Shown here piece by piece: positions 32,074 through 43,639 of a stretch of DNA of 64,000 nucleotides (position 1 is its first letter; every line of letters starts with the position of its first letter). The notes under the pieces are model-generated. The model saw only the letters and a list, made by a program, of their open reading frames with translations. It made no database searches and was not told the DNA's origin. This stretch comes from Pseudodesulfovibrio indicus (lineage in GTDB: Bacteria; Desulfobacterota; Desulfovibrionia; Desulfovibrionales; Desulfovibrionaceae): the NCBI RefSeq assembly GCF_001563225.1, contig NZ_CP014206.1, positions 2,480,001 to 2,544,000 of the forward strand. Reading direction: 5' to 3'. Made by a program: the position numbers and the translations under genes.

Positions 32074-32589
32074 ATGAAGAAAATCTGCCTTTTTGCCGTT
32101 TGTTTCGTGTTCCTGTTCCAGGCCGTGGCTTTTGCCGAAACCAAGATCGCGGTCTTCAACACCAAGCAGATCGTGCAGGATTCGGATTACGGCAAGGAAG
32201 TTCGCGGAAAACTCGACGCCAAGTTCACCGCCCGCGGCGATCAGCTGAAGAAGGAGCGCGAAGACCTCGAGAAGCTCAAGATGCAGATCGACAGCAAGGC
32301 GTTCGACGGCAAGACCCTGCAGGACAAGGTCACTGAACTGCGCCGCCGCGGCCGTGACTGGAACGAGGATTTCTCCGCGTACCAGAAGGCCATCCAGGCC
32401 GAGCAGAACGAGCTGGGCAAGCCCGTGCTGAAGACCCTGGAAAAGGTCATCATGGACTACTGCTCCGCCAACGGCTACACCATCGCCTTTGACAAGCAGA
32501 CCCCCGGCCTGGCCTACATCGCCGACGGCCTGGACATCACCGAGGTTCTGATCAAGGAACTCAACAAGGCGAAGAAAGCCGGAAAGTAG
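32074..32589 (+). CDS. skp: OmpH/Skp-family periplasmic chaperone
   Basis: Holds unfolded outer-membrane proteins on the way to BamA. The 171-residue protein has a signal peptide (KKICLFAVCFVFLFQAVAFA), then a short beta body strand (KIAVFNTKQIVQDSDYG) and long helices rich in Lys/Glu that form the tentacles of the trimer. Length is typical. AAGGAG is well placed before the ATG. It sits between bamA and lpxD, the same order as in many Gram-negative bacteria. Confidence 0.9.
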   Translation: MKKICLFAVCFVFLFQAVAFAETKIAVFNTKQIVQDSDYGKEVRGKLDAKFTARGDQLKKEREDLEKLKMQIDSKAFDGKTLQDKVTELRRRGRDWNEDFSAYQKAIQAEQNELGKPVLKTLEKVIMDYCSANGYTIAFDKQTPGLAYIADGLDITEVLIKELNKAKKAGK

Positions 32590-32593
32590 TTGA

Positions 32594-33634
32594 ATGAGCA
32601 TGAAGCTGTCCGCCCTGGCCGAAAAGCTCGGGCTTGAATACACCGGCGCGGATAGGGAAATCTCCGGGGTCAACACCCTGGAGAAGGCCGGACCGGACGA
32701 TCTGTCCTTCCTGGTCAACCCGAAATATCTGCCCCAGCTGGAAATCACCAAAGCCGGATGTGTCCTCACATCCGGCTCTTATGCCGAAAAGGTCCCGTGC
32801 GCGCTGGTCAGCGCCAACGTGTACATGGACCTGGCCCGCGTGGTGGACGTCTTTGCGCGTCCCCAGGGGTGCCTCACGGGCATCCATGAGCTGGCCTTCA
32901 TCCATCCCGACGCGCAGGTTGACCCGTCGGCCACGGTCCATCCCTTCGCCTTTGTTGGCGCGGGGGCGGTCATCGGGGCCGAGACCGTCCTCTTCGCCGG
33001 GGTCTACGTGGGGGAGGAGACCGTCATCGGTTCCAAATGCATCCTGTACCCCAACTGCGTGGTCATGGGTGGCCTGACCGTGGGCGACCGAGTGATCCTG
33101 CAGCCCGGAGCGGTGCTCGGCGGCGACGGCTACGGCTATGCGCAGACCCCGCTGGGCCACATGAAGATCCCGCAGATCGGGACCGTGTCCATCGAGGACG
33201 ACGTGGAGGTGGGCTCCAACACGGCCATCGACCGCGCGGCCCTGGACGTCACCCGCGTGCGCCGGGGCACCAAGATCGACAACCTGGTCCAGGTCGGCCA
33301 CAACGTCGACATCGGCGAGAACTGCCTGATCATCGGCCAGACCGGCATCGGCGGGTCGACTGTGATCGGCAACGGCGTGGTCCTGGCCGGTCAGACCGGC
33401 GTGCCGGACAACGTGAAAATCGGCGACGGCGCCATGGTGGCCGCCCAGAGCGGCATCCTCAGCGACGTGGAGCCGGGGAGCAGGATGGCCGGAAGCCCCG
33501 CCATCAACGCCAAGGATTATTTCAGGGCCGTGGGCGTCTGCACGCCCAAGCTGCCCGAGCTGTTCAAGCGCGTGAAGAAATTGGAAAAAGAATTGGCCGC
33601 ATTGCTGGCGGCCGGCGGAGCGAGCGATGAGTAA
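32594..33634 (+). CDS. lpxD: UDP-3-O-(3-hydroxyacyl)glucosamine N-acyltransferase LpxD
   Basis: Adds the second, N-linked acyl chain in lipid A synthesis. The 346-residue protein has an N-terminal uridine-binding domain (about 1-100, [17 protein letters not shown]) and a left-handed beta-helix of hexapeptide repeats (about 100-310) including [18 protein letters not shown] with the catalytic His, then a C-terminal helix. The ATG follows skp by 4 bases. The gene overlaps fabZ by 8 bases. Confidence 0.95.
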   Translation: MSMKLSALAEKLGLEYTGADREISGVNTLEKAGPDDLSFLVNPKYLPQLEITKAGCVLTSGSYAEKVPCALVSANVYMDLARVVDVFARPQGCLTGIHELAFIHPDAQVDPSATVHPFAFVGAGAVIGAETVLFAGVYVGEETVIGSKCILYPNCVVMGGLTVGDRVILQPGAVLGGDGYGYAQTPLGHMKIPQIGTVSIEDDVEVGSNTAIDRAALDVTRVRRGTKIDNLVQVGHNVDIGENCLIIGQTGIGGSTVIGNGVVLAGQTGVPDNVKIGDGAMVAAQSGILSDVEPGSRMAGSPAINAKDYFRAVGVCTPKLPELFKRVKKLEKELAALLAAGGASDE

Positions 33635-34085
33635 CCAGTTCCCTCTCGATATACGACAAATCATGGAGATGCTCCCGCATCGCTATCCCTTCCTGCTGGT
33701 GGACCGCGTGCTGGAGTTCGAGCCGGGCGCCCGGCTCAAGGCCATGAAGAACGTGACCATGAACGAGGAGTTCTTCCAGGGGCATTTCCCCGGACTGCCC
33801 GTCATGCCCGGCGTCCTCCAGCTGGAGGCCCTGGCCCAGACCGGCGCGGTCTTTGTCATGAGCTCCTTTGACGAGCCGCTGGGCGACAAGGTTTTCCTGT
33901 TCACCGGCCTGGACAAGGTCAAGTTCCGCCGTCCCGTTGTTCCGGGTGACCAGCTCATCCTGAACGTGGAGTTCCTGAAGCAGAAAATGAACATCTGGAA
34001 GATGCGCGGCGTGGCTCTCGTGGACGGGCAGGTCGCCTGCCAGGGCGAGTTCTCCGCCGCCATTGCCAATAAGGGGGACATGTAA
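33627..34085 (+). CDS. fabZ: 3-hydroxyacyl-ACP dehydratase FabZ
   Basis: Dehydratase of fatty acid elongation that competes with LpxA/LpxD for hydroxyacyl-ACP. The 152-residue hot-dog protein shows [14 protein letters not shown] with the catalytic His, then [23 protein letters not shown] with the catalytic Glu. Its start overlaps lpxD and its stop shares one base with the lpxA start, so the three are translated together. Confidence 0.97.
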   Translation: MSNQFPLDIRQIMEMLPHRYPFLLVDRVLEFEPGARLKAMKNVTMNEEFFQGHFPGLPVMPGVLQLEALAQTGAVFVMSSFDEPLGDKVFLFTGLDKVKFRRPVVPGDQLILNVEFLKQKMNIWKMRGVALVDGQVACQGEFSAAIANKGDM

Positions 34086-34894
34086 TGTCCGGTCTCATTC
34101 ATCCTTCCGCCGTCATTGATCCGTCGGCGGAACTGGGCGCGGGCGTCAAGGTCGGCCCGTACGTCGTTGTCGGAGCCGACACAAAGATCGGCGACAACAC
34201 CTATCTCGAATCCCATTGCGTGATCCAGGCCAACACCGAGATGGGCTGCAACAACCACGTCCACCCGCACGCGGTGGTCGGCGGCGAGCCGCAGCACAGC
34301 GCCTTCAAGGGCGAGAAGACCTTCACCCGCATCGGCGACAACAACATCATCCGCGAATGCGTGACCATCCATCGCGGCACCGTGCAGGGCGAAGGCGAGA
34401 CCGTTATCGGCTCCAACTGCATGTTCATGGCCTATTCGCACATCGCTCACGACTGCAATGTCGGGAACAACGTCATTCTGGCCAATGCCGTGCAACTGGC
34501 CGGACACGTCGTAGTCGGCCGCAACGTGACCATCAGCGGTCTGTCCGCCGTGCAGCAGTTCATCCACATCGGCGAGTACTCCTTCCTGGGCGGCGCGAGC
34601 GGCTACAAGCTCGACGTGCCTCCGTTCATGCTGGCCCACGGCGTGCGCGGCATGCTCTTCGGCCCCAACCTCATCGGACTGCGGCGCAACGGCTTCGACG
34701 CCGATACCTGCAAGGGGCTGAAAAAGGCGTACAAGATCATCTTCCGCTCCGGCCTGACCAAGGAACAGAGCCTGGCCCAGGTGGAGGAGGAGCTGCCCGG
34801 CATCGCTCCGGTTGAGCGTCTGGTGTCCTTCATCCGCGAGAGCCGAAACGGCGTCACCCCGGACCACAAGCAACGCTGCGCCAACGGCGCCTAG
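34085..34894 (+). CDS. lpxA: UDP-N-acetylglucosamine acyltransferase LpxA
   Basis: First enzyme of lipid A synthesis, moving a 3-hydroxyacyl chain from ACP to UDP-GlcNAc. The 269-residue protein is built of hexapeptide repeats (IHPSAVIDPSAELGAGVKVGPYVVVG) and has the family segments HRGTVQGEGET, AYSHIAHDCNVGNNVILAN with catalytic His, and the C-terminal helices. The TAATG junction with fabZ indicates coupling. Chain-length choice cannot be read reliably from sequence. Confidence 0.96.
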   Translation: MSGLIHPSAVIDPSAELGAGVKVGPYVVVGADTKIGDNTYLESHCVIQANTEMGCNNHVHPHAVVGGEPQHSAFKGEKTFTRIGDNNIIRECVTIHRGTVQGEGETVIGSNCMFMAYSHIAHDCNVGNNVILANAVQLAGHVVVGRNVTISGLSAVQQFIHIGEYSFLGGASGYKLDVPPFMLAHGVRGMLFGPNLIGLRRNGFDADTCKGLKKAYKIIFRSGLTKEQSLAQVEEELPGIAPVERLVSFIRESRNGVTPDHKQRCANGA

Positions 34895-34903
34895 AACGGG
34901 TTC

Positions 34904-35743
34904 ATGTCCGATACGCCGACAACCATCGGTCTTATCGCCGGAGGAAAGCAATTTCCCGTGCTGGTGGCCCAGGGCGTCAAGGCCCAGGGCCATCGGCTCG
35001 TGGTTGCCGGATTCACCGGCCACACCAACATGGACGTGGTCCCGTACGCCGACGTCTTCAAGGAACTCAAGCTCGGCAAGCTCAACCAGCTCATCGACTA
35101 CCTCAAGTCCGAGAAGGTGGACAAGGTCATCATGGCCGGGACCATCGAGAAGCCCAAGGTCATGGACATCCGCCACCTGGACATGCGCGCCATCAAGCTC
35201 ATCATGGGCCGCAAGGACAGGGGCGACTCCGCGCTCCTCTCGATCATCTCCAGCGAGTTCGAGAAGGAGGGCATGACCGTGGTCAAGGCCCACGAATACC
35301 AGCCCGATCTGCTCGCCCCGGAAGGCGTTCTCACCCGCCGTTCCCCGGACGAGCGCGAATGGCGCGACCTCAAGTTCGGCTGGACCGTGGCCAAGGAACT
35401 CGGCCGGTTGGACGTTGGGCAGTGCGTGGTGGTGCGCGAGGGCATCGTCACCGCCGTGGAAGCCCTTGAGGGTACGGACGCCGCCCTTCGCCGCGGCTTC
35501 GAGTTCGGCGGCAAGGACTGCGTGGTGGTCAAGGTCTTCAAGCCCGGCCAACAGCGCGAGGTCGATCTGCCCAGCTTCGGCCTGGACACCCTCAAGGTCA
35601 TGGCCGAGGGCAAGGCCACCTGCATCGGCGTTGAGGCGGGCAAGAGCCTGTTTTTCGACCGCGAGGCCGCCGTCGCCTTTGCCGACAAGACGGGCATCTG
35701 CGTGGTTGGCCTGACCGCCGATTGTTTTCCCGACGCCCTGTAA
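34904..35743 (+). CDS. lpxI: UDP-2,3-diacylglucosamine pyrophosphatase LpxI
   Basis: Hydrolyses UDP-2,3-diacylglucosamine to lipid X in organisms without LpxH. The 279-residue protein has the LpxI/DUF1009 N-terminal domain with LIAGGKQFPVLVAQGVKAQGH, the GTIEKPKVM segment, and a C-terminal domain with EGTDAALRRG and VEAGKSLFFDR. Ten bases separate it from lpxA, so it closes the lipid A unit. Found in place of LpxH in many deltaproteobacteria. Confidence 0.92.
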   Translation: MSDTPTTIGLIAGGKQFPVLVAQGVKAQGHRLVVAGFTGHTNMDVVPYADVFKELKLGKLNQLIDYLKSEKVDKVIMAGTIEKPKVMDIRHLDMRAIKLIMGRKDRGDSALLSIISSEFEKEGMTVVKAHEYQPDLLAPEGVLTRRSPDEREWRDLKFGWTVAKELGRLDVGQCVVVREGIVTAVEALEGTDAALRRGFEFGGKDCVVVKVFKPGQQREVDLPSFGLDTLKVMAEGKATCIGVEAGKSLFFDREAAVAFADKTGICVVGLTADCFPDAL

Positions 35744-35878
35744 CCCCCTCCCGACAAATCCAAGGACCGCCTTGCCAACGGTGGGCCGTTGTGCGATCTA
35801 TCTATGAAGTCATGGAGTTATGGATCGGCCCTACGTCCATGAACGGCAAAGAACCCTCACCGATAGCGGGCTTTCGAT

Positions 35879-36760
35879 ATGGATACGGCGTTGGAATGCA
35901 TGCCCTGTTTCAAGAGAATGGCGGTGCAGGAGGCGCGTCTCGCCTGCCCTGACGACGAGCGCCTTCAGCAGGAGATCGTCGCCGAATGGGAGGCGCTGCT
36001 CCCCACCCTCGACATGGACGTGCCGCCGCCCGCCGTGGCCAGCGTGCTGGCCAACCTGGTCCGCCAGAAGACCGGCATCCGCGACCTTTACGCAGACGAC
36101 AAACGGGAGGCCAACGCCTTTGTCCTGGGGTTGCTGCCCGCATTGCAGGACCGCGTGGAGGCCGAGCGCGAAGTCGGCGATCCCCTGGCCCTGGCCCTGG
36201 AGCTCGCGGTCATCGGCAACTACATCGATCGGGGCGTGGACCTGGATTTCGACCTGGAGAAGGAGCTGGCCGAAGTGGCCGAGTCCCTGTCTCCGAAGGT
36301 CATGCGCGCCTTTCGGGAGCGGGTGGTCCCCGGCGCGTCGGTGCTCATCCTGGGGGACAATACCGGCGAGATCGTCCTGGACAAGCTCCTGGTGCGCGAG
36401 CTGCGGCGGATGGGGTGCGACGTGACCTACGCGGTCCGCTCCCGGCCGGTGCTCAACGACGCGACCATGGCCGACGCCCGCGCCGTGGGCATGACTTCCC
36501 TGTGCCGCGTGGTGGAGAGCGGGGTGGACACCCCCGGCACGGTCCTCTCCCGCTGCACCCCCGAATTTCTCGACCGCATGCGCGCAAGCGACGTTATCCT
36601 GAGCAAGGGGCAGGGCAATTTCGAGGCTCTGGACGGGGCCTGGGAGGGCGCTTTCTGCGCCTTCAAGGTCAAATGCAAGCGCATCGCCCGCAAGACCGGG
36701 CTGGTGTTCGGGTCCAGTGCCTTCCGCATGAGCGACCGCCAGGAGACCGATCGTGATTAA
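35879..36760 (+). CDS. DUF89 / ARMT1-like damage-control phosphatase family protein
   Basis: Protein of 293 residues of the DUF89 family, metal-dependent phosphatases proposed to remove damaged or excess phosphometabolites. It has an N-terminal CMPC pair (residues 8-11), helical segment to about 150, then the core VLILGDNTGEIVLDKLLVRELRRMG with the metal-binding Asp-Asn, VRSRPVLNDATMADA, and VILSKGQGNFEAL, all signature segments. The N-terminal Cys pair is common in the bacterial subgroup. The ribosome binding site is weak. The stop overlaps the asmA-like gene by 8 bases. The physiological substrate is unknown. Confidence 0.8.
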   Translation: MDTALECMPCFKRMAVQEARLACPDDERLQQEIVAEWEALLPTLDMDVPPPAVASVLANLVRQKTGIRDLYADDKREANAFVLGLLPALQDRVEAEREVGDPLALALELAVIGNYIDRGVDLDFDLEKELAEVAESLSPKVMRAFRERVVPGASVLILGDNTGEIVLDKLLVRELRRMGCDVTYAVRSRPVLNDATMADARAVGMTSLCRVVESGVDTPGTVLSRCTPEFLDRMRASDVILSKGQGNFEALDGAWEGAFCAFKVKCKRIARKTGLVFGSSAFRMSDRQETDRD

Positions 36761-39700
36761 GTGGGTTGTCCGATTCCTGGTCGAAGTCCTGGCAGTGGTC
36801 GTGGCGCTGCTGGCCGGCGGGTTGTTCCTGGCATCCTACTACATCGATACCGGCGAGTTTCGCGCCCGGTTCGTGGCCGAACTCGAAGGCGTCCTGAACC
36901 GGGACGTGACCCTCAAGGGTGATCTGGATATCGACATCTGGCCGAGACTCGCCCTGGTCGCCGAGGACTTGGACATCGGCGAGGCGCCCGGCTTCGGCGA
37001 CGGTCCGGCGGCCCATTTCGACGACCTGAGCATCAGCGTCAGGGTCATCCCGCTCTTTTCCCGGCATGTGGAGGTAGACTCTCTGGATCTGGACGGCCTG
37101 GATGCCGTCATCGTCCGCAACGGGGAAGGGCTGTTCAACTGGCAGACCCTGCTTCAGGGCGAGGAGAAACCCGGTGTGGATGTCTCCGTGACCGATGACT
37201 GGACCTTTTCCATCGCCAGCGTGGAGATAACCGGTGCGGAGCTGCTCTTCCGCGACGAGCGGGACGGGGACGAATACCGGCTTTCCGGCATCGACATTCG
37301 CACCGGGATTATCAGCCTGGGCGATGACGTGCCGTTTTCCGCGACCAGCAGTTTTTCCTGGCAGGACAAGGGAGTCAAAGCGGACATCGAGCTCAAGGGC
37401 ATGGTCCGGCTGGATGCAGGCGCCTCCCTGCCGATTCTCAGCAACACCTCGGTGCAGGCCCATGTCTACGGCGACTTCCTGCCGGACAAGGTGGAGCCGG
37501 GAGAGTTTTTGGCGGACCTGGACGTGGACTGGGAGAACAACCGGATATCCCTGGAAGACGTCAAGGCGAGCTTCCTCGGGCTGTTGGCCGAGGGCGACAT
37601 CGACAGCGGCAACCTGGACGAGGGGCTGAACCTCAGCGGACACGTCACCGTCCATCCCTTCGCGCCCCGGACCCTCATCGCCCGCTATGCGCCGGACATG
37701 CCGGTCAAGGACGTGGACGGCCTGAACAGCAGCGCCCTGGCCACCTTCATCCGGGTGACCGAGGAGGGCGTGCGCTTCAAGGATCTGGTGGTGACCCTGG
37801 ACGACATCACCGTCCGGGGCGAGCTGGGCTTCAAGGGATACGAATCCCCGGTGTTCGACTTCGCCCTGCGCGGCGACACCATCGACCTCGACCGCTACCT
37901 GCCTCTGTTCCGCACCGGCACCCCGTTCATCTGGGATGATTACAATCTGGAATTCTTCCGCGCCTTTCGGGGCAGCGGCACCGTCCGCGCCGATGGCTTC
38001 AAGGTGCTCGACACCCTGATCTCCGACATCCGTCTCAAGGTCGCTGCCACGGACAAGGGTATCGATTTCGACGCCGGGGCCATCCGCGAGGGCATGGCCT
38101 CCCTGGGCGGCCGGATGAGCGTGGCCATCGGCTCGGCCGGCGCCAAGGGCGAGCCGACCCTGGCCCTGAACGCGGTTATCGACGCCGAGTCCCAACGGCG
38201 CGGGTTCGAGTTCCTGCGCCAGGAAACCTTCCAGGCGGGCGGCCACGGACGCTTGCACCTGGAGCTCGCCCTGTCAAAGATGGCCTGTCCGCCCGAAGGG
38301 CGGTCCATATACATCTTCAAGCACCTCAGCGGAGCGGCCACCCTCTCCCTGGGCGAGGGCAAAGCGTCCATCAAGGGCGGTTCGGGCGAACCCGTGGTCC
38401 TGCCCTACGCCAAGGCGGACGTGGACCTGAAATTCCGACCCAGAGGGCCGGAGAGCACGGAATTCTGGACCAGCATCCTGTCCGCGGGCGTGAAGCTTCG
38501 CGGTCCGGGCAGGCTGGAGACCCTGAACGCGACGGCCGAAGGCCCGTTCACTCTGGGGCTGGACAAGGCGTACGCGTCCGGTTCGGACATGGCCGTGAGC
38601 GGCTACCTGACCTCGCCGCTGCTGCCCAAGGACGCCAAGCGCATGACGTTCGCGGGCAAGGTCGGGTTCGATACCGACAAGACGTCCGTCGAGCTGGCCG
38701 ACGGTACTTTCCAGCTTCTGGAGACCCCGGTCACCGGCAATGCCCGGTACGTCGGGGCCGCCAAGGTTCCCTACGCCGAGGGCGACCTGGCCGTGGCCGG
38801 GGCCGACCCCAGGCGGATGATCTACCTGCTGACCGGCAAGAACCTGCGCACCAATGACCCGGACGCCTTGCGCAAGGCCTCGGTGCAGACGCATTTCCGG
38901 GCGGACAAGGACGGGTTCACCCTCAGCGAGCTCAAGGGCGACCTGGACGGCACCACGATCAAGGCCCACGTCATGGGCACGGGATGGGCGGACCCCCAGC
39001 TGGCCTTCTCCCTGGCCGCAGGAAGCTTCAACCTCGACCGGTATCTCTCCCCGGCCCCCGCGCCCAGCCTGAGCGACGTTCGCGCGGGCAAGGTCCCGGA
39101 GGCCCCGCCGGCGGACCTGCCTTTGGAATTTCTGCGCGCCCTCAGGCTCAACGGCAAGGCGTTCTTCAGTGATTTCACCCTGGCCAAGATCAGGACCGAG
39201 TCCCTGGAGGGTTCCATCCGCGCCAGCGAGGGCGTGATCCAGGTTTCCAAGGTCACCGGCCTTCTCTACGGCGGGGCGCTGAACGCCACGTGGAAGGGGA
39301 CGGCCTACGTGGAGCGGTTGGACACGCATCTTTTCCTGGATGTGGACAACATGCAGGCCGGGCCGCTCATGGCGGACCTGGCCAAGCGGGAGTACGTCCG
39401 GGGCGAGACCGACCTCCGGGCCGACCTCACCAGCACGGGCGGCACCGACGACGAGACCCTGGACAGCCTGTCGGGCAAGGTCACGGTGCGCATCAACAAC
39501 GGATCGTTCAAGTTCACGGGATACGACGCCCCGGCCAAACCGGTGGACGAAGGGCGCGGCGCGATGATCGGCAAGACGCAGGTGGCCAAGCCCAGCCCGC
39601 GAACGGTATTCAAGACCGCGAACGTGGAAGCGGACGTGGACAAGGGCGTCTTCACCCTGACCACGGCGCAGCTGGACGCGCCCCCGGTGCTCAAGGCCCA

Positions 39701-39911
39701 GGGCCATGGCAGTTTCAGCCTGGGCGACGACACCATCGACATCTCCATCCGCAACGACTTCGTGGCGGTGCCGAGCGTGACCTTGCGGCTCACGGGCAAG
39801 CTGACCGACCCCAAGGTGGACGTTCCCACCGGCAAGATCGTCAACGACACGGTCTTCAACATCCTGAGCCTGCCCAAGAAGTCCTTTGATTTCTTCAGGG
39901 ATCTCTTTTGA
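36753..39911 (+). CDS. AsmA-family protein
   Basis: Large envelope protein of 1052 residues. An N-terminal membrane helix (about 7-29, FLVEVLAVVVALLAGGLFLA) is followed by a domain with the AsmA signature TLKGDLDIDIWPRLALVAEDLDIGEA, long beta-rich repeats, and a C-terminal AsmA-like part ending in SLPKKSFDFFRDLF. AsmA-like proteins are thought to bridge the periplasm and move phospholipids to the outer membrane or help protein assembly; its place after lipid A genes fits that. It overlaps the DUF89 gene by 8 bases. Confidence 0.87.
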   Translation: MIKWVVRFLVEVLAVVVALLAGGLFLASYYIDTGEFRARFVAELEGVLNRDVTLKGDLDIDIWPRLALVAEDLDIGEAPGFGDGPAAHFDDLSISVRVIPLFSRHVEVDSLDLDGLDAVIVRNGEGLFNWQTLLQGEEKPGVDVSVTDDWTFSIASVEITGAELLFRDERDGDEYRLSGIDIRTGIISLGDDVPFSATSSFSWQDKGVKADIELKGMVRLDAGASLPILSNTSVQAHVYGDFLPDKVEPGEFLADLDVDWENNRISLEDVKASFLGLLAEGDIDSGNLDEGLNLSGHVTVHPFAPRTLIARYAPDMPVKDVDGLNSSALATFIRVTEEGVRFKDLVVTLDDITVRGELGFKGYESPVFDFALRGDTIDLDRYLPLFRTGTPFIWDDYNLEFFRAFRGSGTVRADGFKVLDTLISDIRLKVAATDKGIDFDAGAIREGMASLGGRMSVAIGSAGAKGEPTLALNAVIDAESQRRGFEFLRQETFQAGGHGRLHLELALSKMACPPEGRSIYIFKHLSGAATLSLGEGKASIKGGSGEPVVLPYAKADVDLKFRPRGPESTEFWTSILSAGVKLRGPGRLETLNATAEGPFTLGLDKAYASGSDMAVSGYLTSPLLPKDAKRMTFAGKVGFDTDKTSVELADGTFQLLETPVTGNARYVGAAKVPYAEGDLAVAGADPRRMIYLLTGKNLRTNDPDALRKASVQTHFRADKDGFTLSELKGDLDGTTIKAHVMGTGWADPQLAFSLAAGSFNLDRYLSPAPAPSLSDVRAGKVPEAPPADLPLEFLRALRLNGKAFFSDFTLAKIRTESLEGSIRASEGVIQVSKVTGLLYGGALNATWKGTAYVERLDTHLFLDVDNMQAGPLMADLAKREYVRGETDLRADLTSTGGTDDETLDSLSGKVTVRINNGSFKFTGYDAPAKPVDEGRGAMIGKTQVAKPSPRTVFKTANVEADVDKGVFTLTTAQLDAPPVLKAQGHGSFSLGDDTIDISIRNDFVAVPSVTLRLTGKLTDPKVDVPTGKIVNDTVFNILSLPKKSFDFFRDLF

Positions 39912-39954
39912 TCCGGGGGCGAGAATCCGAACAGCGAAACCGAGTGGAGCAGTC

Positions 39955-41355
39955 ATGACCCCGACGAACGTGGAACGGACCGCATTGAGCGTCAAGCGGC
40001 ACTTCAAGGAAGGCATATGGGTCCGGAATACCCCGGAGACCCCGTTTCCGCTCCGTATCTGGCGCGGCGCCTGGCGGCTGCTCTATCTCGTCGGGTACAG
40101 CTTCGTGAAGGACCAGACGGTCATCCGCGCGGCGGCCCTGACATTCACCACCATCCTGTCCATCGTCCCGTTCCTGGCCGTGGCGTTCTCCATCTCCAAG
40201 GGGTTCGGCCTCCAGAACACGGACTTCATCCGGACCATGATCCTCAAGCTGACCACGGGCCGGGCCGAGGTGGCGGACAAGATCATCGAGTACATCGACC
40301 GGACCAACGTCCAGGCCCTGGGCTGGGTGGGCGTGGCCACGCTGCTGTTCACAGTATTCTCCCTGGTGGGGACCACGGAGAAGGCGTTCAACACCATCTG
40401 GAACGTGACCAAGGGGAGGTCGCCCTGGCGCAAGGTCGCCGACTTTTTCCCGGTCATCCTGATCTGCCCGTTGGTCTTCTTCATCGCCTCCAGCTTCAAC
40501 GTCAGCCTGCAACAGCAGCAGATGGTCTCCGATCTGCTCAGCACCGAGGCCATCGGCTTTCTTGAGTCCGCCTTTCTCAAGGTCGCTCCCTACGTCCTCA
40601 TCTCCATGGCCTTCACCTTCATGTACGCCTTCATCCCGTTCACCCGGGTGAACATCGCCGCCGCGCTCATCGGCGGCGTGGTCGGCGGCGTGCTGTGGCA
40701 GCTGGCCCAGTGGCTGTACATCAACTGGCAGATCGGGGCGGCCAAGTACAACGCCATTTACGGCAGCTTCGCCCAGCTGCCGCTGCTCCTGATCTGGATC
40801 TACATCAGCTGGGTCCTTGTTCTGCTCGGGGCCCAGGTCAGTTACGCCTGGCAGAACATCAATTCCTTCGTGAAGCAGCGGTATTTCGGTACGGCCACGC
40901 CGTATGAGCGGCAGAAGATCGCCCTGCTGATGATGATCGTACTGGCCCGGCGGTTCCACGAGGGCAGGCCGCTGCCGTCGGTGGAGGAGATTTCCGACGC
41001 CATCATGGCTCCGGCGACCCTGGTCTCCGACCTGTTCGGGGTGCTCCAGCGCGCGGGCTATACCGTGCTCGCCGACGTGCCGGGGTGCGAGATATACGCC
41101 CCCGCGCGCGAGCTGCACGAGATGCGGGTGCTGGACGTTCTCAAGGTCGTCAACATGGAAGGGGAGAAGCGGGTCTATGAGGAATTCGACCAGAAGTACG
41201 GGTTCCTGGACAAGCTCCTCGGCTCCATGGGCGAGGCCACGGCCGCGAGCCCGGACAACCTGACCCTGCTCGAATGCGCGGAGCGGTATCCGGCCGCGCT
41301 CCTCGGCCTCGACGACACCGCCCCTTCCGGGGGGTGCGACCCGCGCGGGGCCTAG
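39955..41355 (+). CDS. YihY/BrkB-family membrane protein
   Basis: Inner-membrane protein of 466 residues. About six membrane helices lie between residues 40 and 310, with the family features AAALTFTTILSIVPFLAVAFS, YAFIPFTRVNIAAALIGGVVGG and YGSFAQLPLLLIWIYISW. The C-terminal 150 residues form a soluble domain resembling a winged helix (RFHEGRPLPSVEEISDAI). Older names call this family ribonuclease BN, which is not correct for YihY proteins; function is unsettled, with a proposed lipid transport role. GGAG lies 5 bases before the ATG at 39955. Confidence 0.86.
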   Translation: MTPTNVERTALSVKRHFKEGIWVRNTPETPFPLRIWRGAWRLLYLVGYSFVKDQTVIRAAALTFTTILSIVPFLAVAFSISKGFGLQNTDFIRTMILKLTTGRAEVADKIIEYIDRTNVQALGWVGVATLLFTVFSLVGTTEKAFNTIWNVTKGRSPWRKVADFFPVILICPLVFFIASSFNVSLQQQQMVSDLLSTEAIGFLESAFLKVAPYVLISMAFTFMYAFIPFTRVNIAAALIGGVVGGVLWQLAQWLYINWQIGAAKYNAIYGSFAQLPLLLIWIYISWVLVLLGAQVSYAWQNINSFVKQRYFGTATPYERQKIALLMMIVLARRFHEGRPLPSVEEISDAIMAPATLVSDLFGVLQRAGYTVLADVPGCEIYAPARELHEMRVLDVLKVVNMEGEKRVYEEFDQKYGFLDKLLGSMGEATAASPDNLTLLECAERYPAALLGLDDTAPSGGCDPRGA

Positions 41356-41358
41356 CCC

Positions 41359-43112
<1,754 letters not shown>

Positions 43113-43237
43113 GTGTACTCCGTGTCGGACGGTGGTAGCATCTGCCATCCCGCGGCTCAAGTGTCAATGGCGGGCGACTTGCGTCCGTCCGCGAACCATG
43201 TATCATCTTGCCCGAACCGAACAGCGGAGGAGGGGAC

Positions 43238-43558
43238 ATGCCCGAATCGTTCGTCTACATAACCTGCGCGTCCACCGGAGAGGCCGAGGCCATCGGCGCG
43301 GTCCTGGTGGAGCGGCGGCTGGCCGCCTGTGCCAACATCCTGCCCGGCATGCGCTCCCTGTACTGGTGGCGGGGCAAGGTGGAGCGGGGGGAGGAAACCG
43401 TGCTCGTCGTCAAGACCCGGTCCGAACTGGTCGAGGAGCTGACCGACGCGGTCAAGGCCGTGCATTCCTACGAGGTCCCGTGCGTGGTGGCCCTCCCCGT
43501 GACCGGCGGCAATCCCGATTTCCTGAAATGGATCAGGGACGAAACCGGCGGCGCATAG
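43238..43558 (+). CDS. cutA: CutA-family divalent-ion tolerance protein
   Basis: Small trimeric protein of 106 residues linked with copper tolerance in some bacteria; its molecular role is unclear. Family signatures are VYITCASTGEAEAIG at the start, VERRLAACANILPGMRSLYWWRGKVE and the HSYEVPCVVALPV strand. GGAGG is 7 bases before the ATG at 43238, better than an ATG further up. It runs divergently from nth and precedes the PfkB kinase by 82 bases. Confidence 0.92.
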   Translation: MPESFVYITCASTGEAEAIGAVLVERRLAACANILPGMRSLYWWRGKVERGEETVLVVKTRSELVEELTDAVKAVHSYEVPCVVALPVTGGNPDFLKWIRDETGGA

Positions 43559-43639
43559 GTCCGCGAGGTTGGCCGTTGACAGGTCCGGGACCATGCAAGT
43601 AGGTTCCCGGTGTCCGAAACCGCACTGCAAGGAGAAAGC

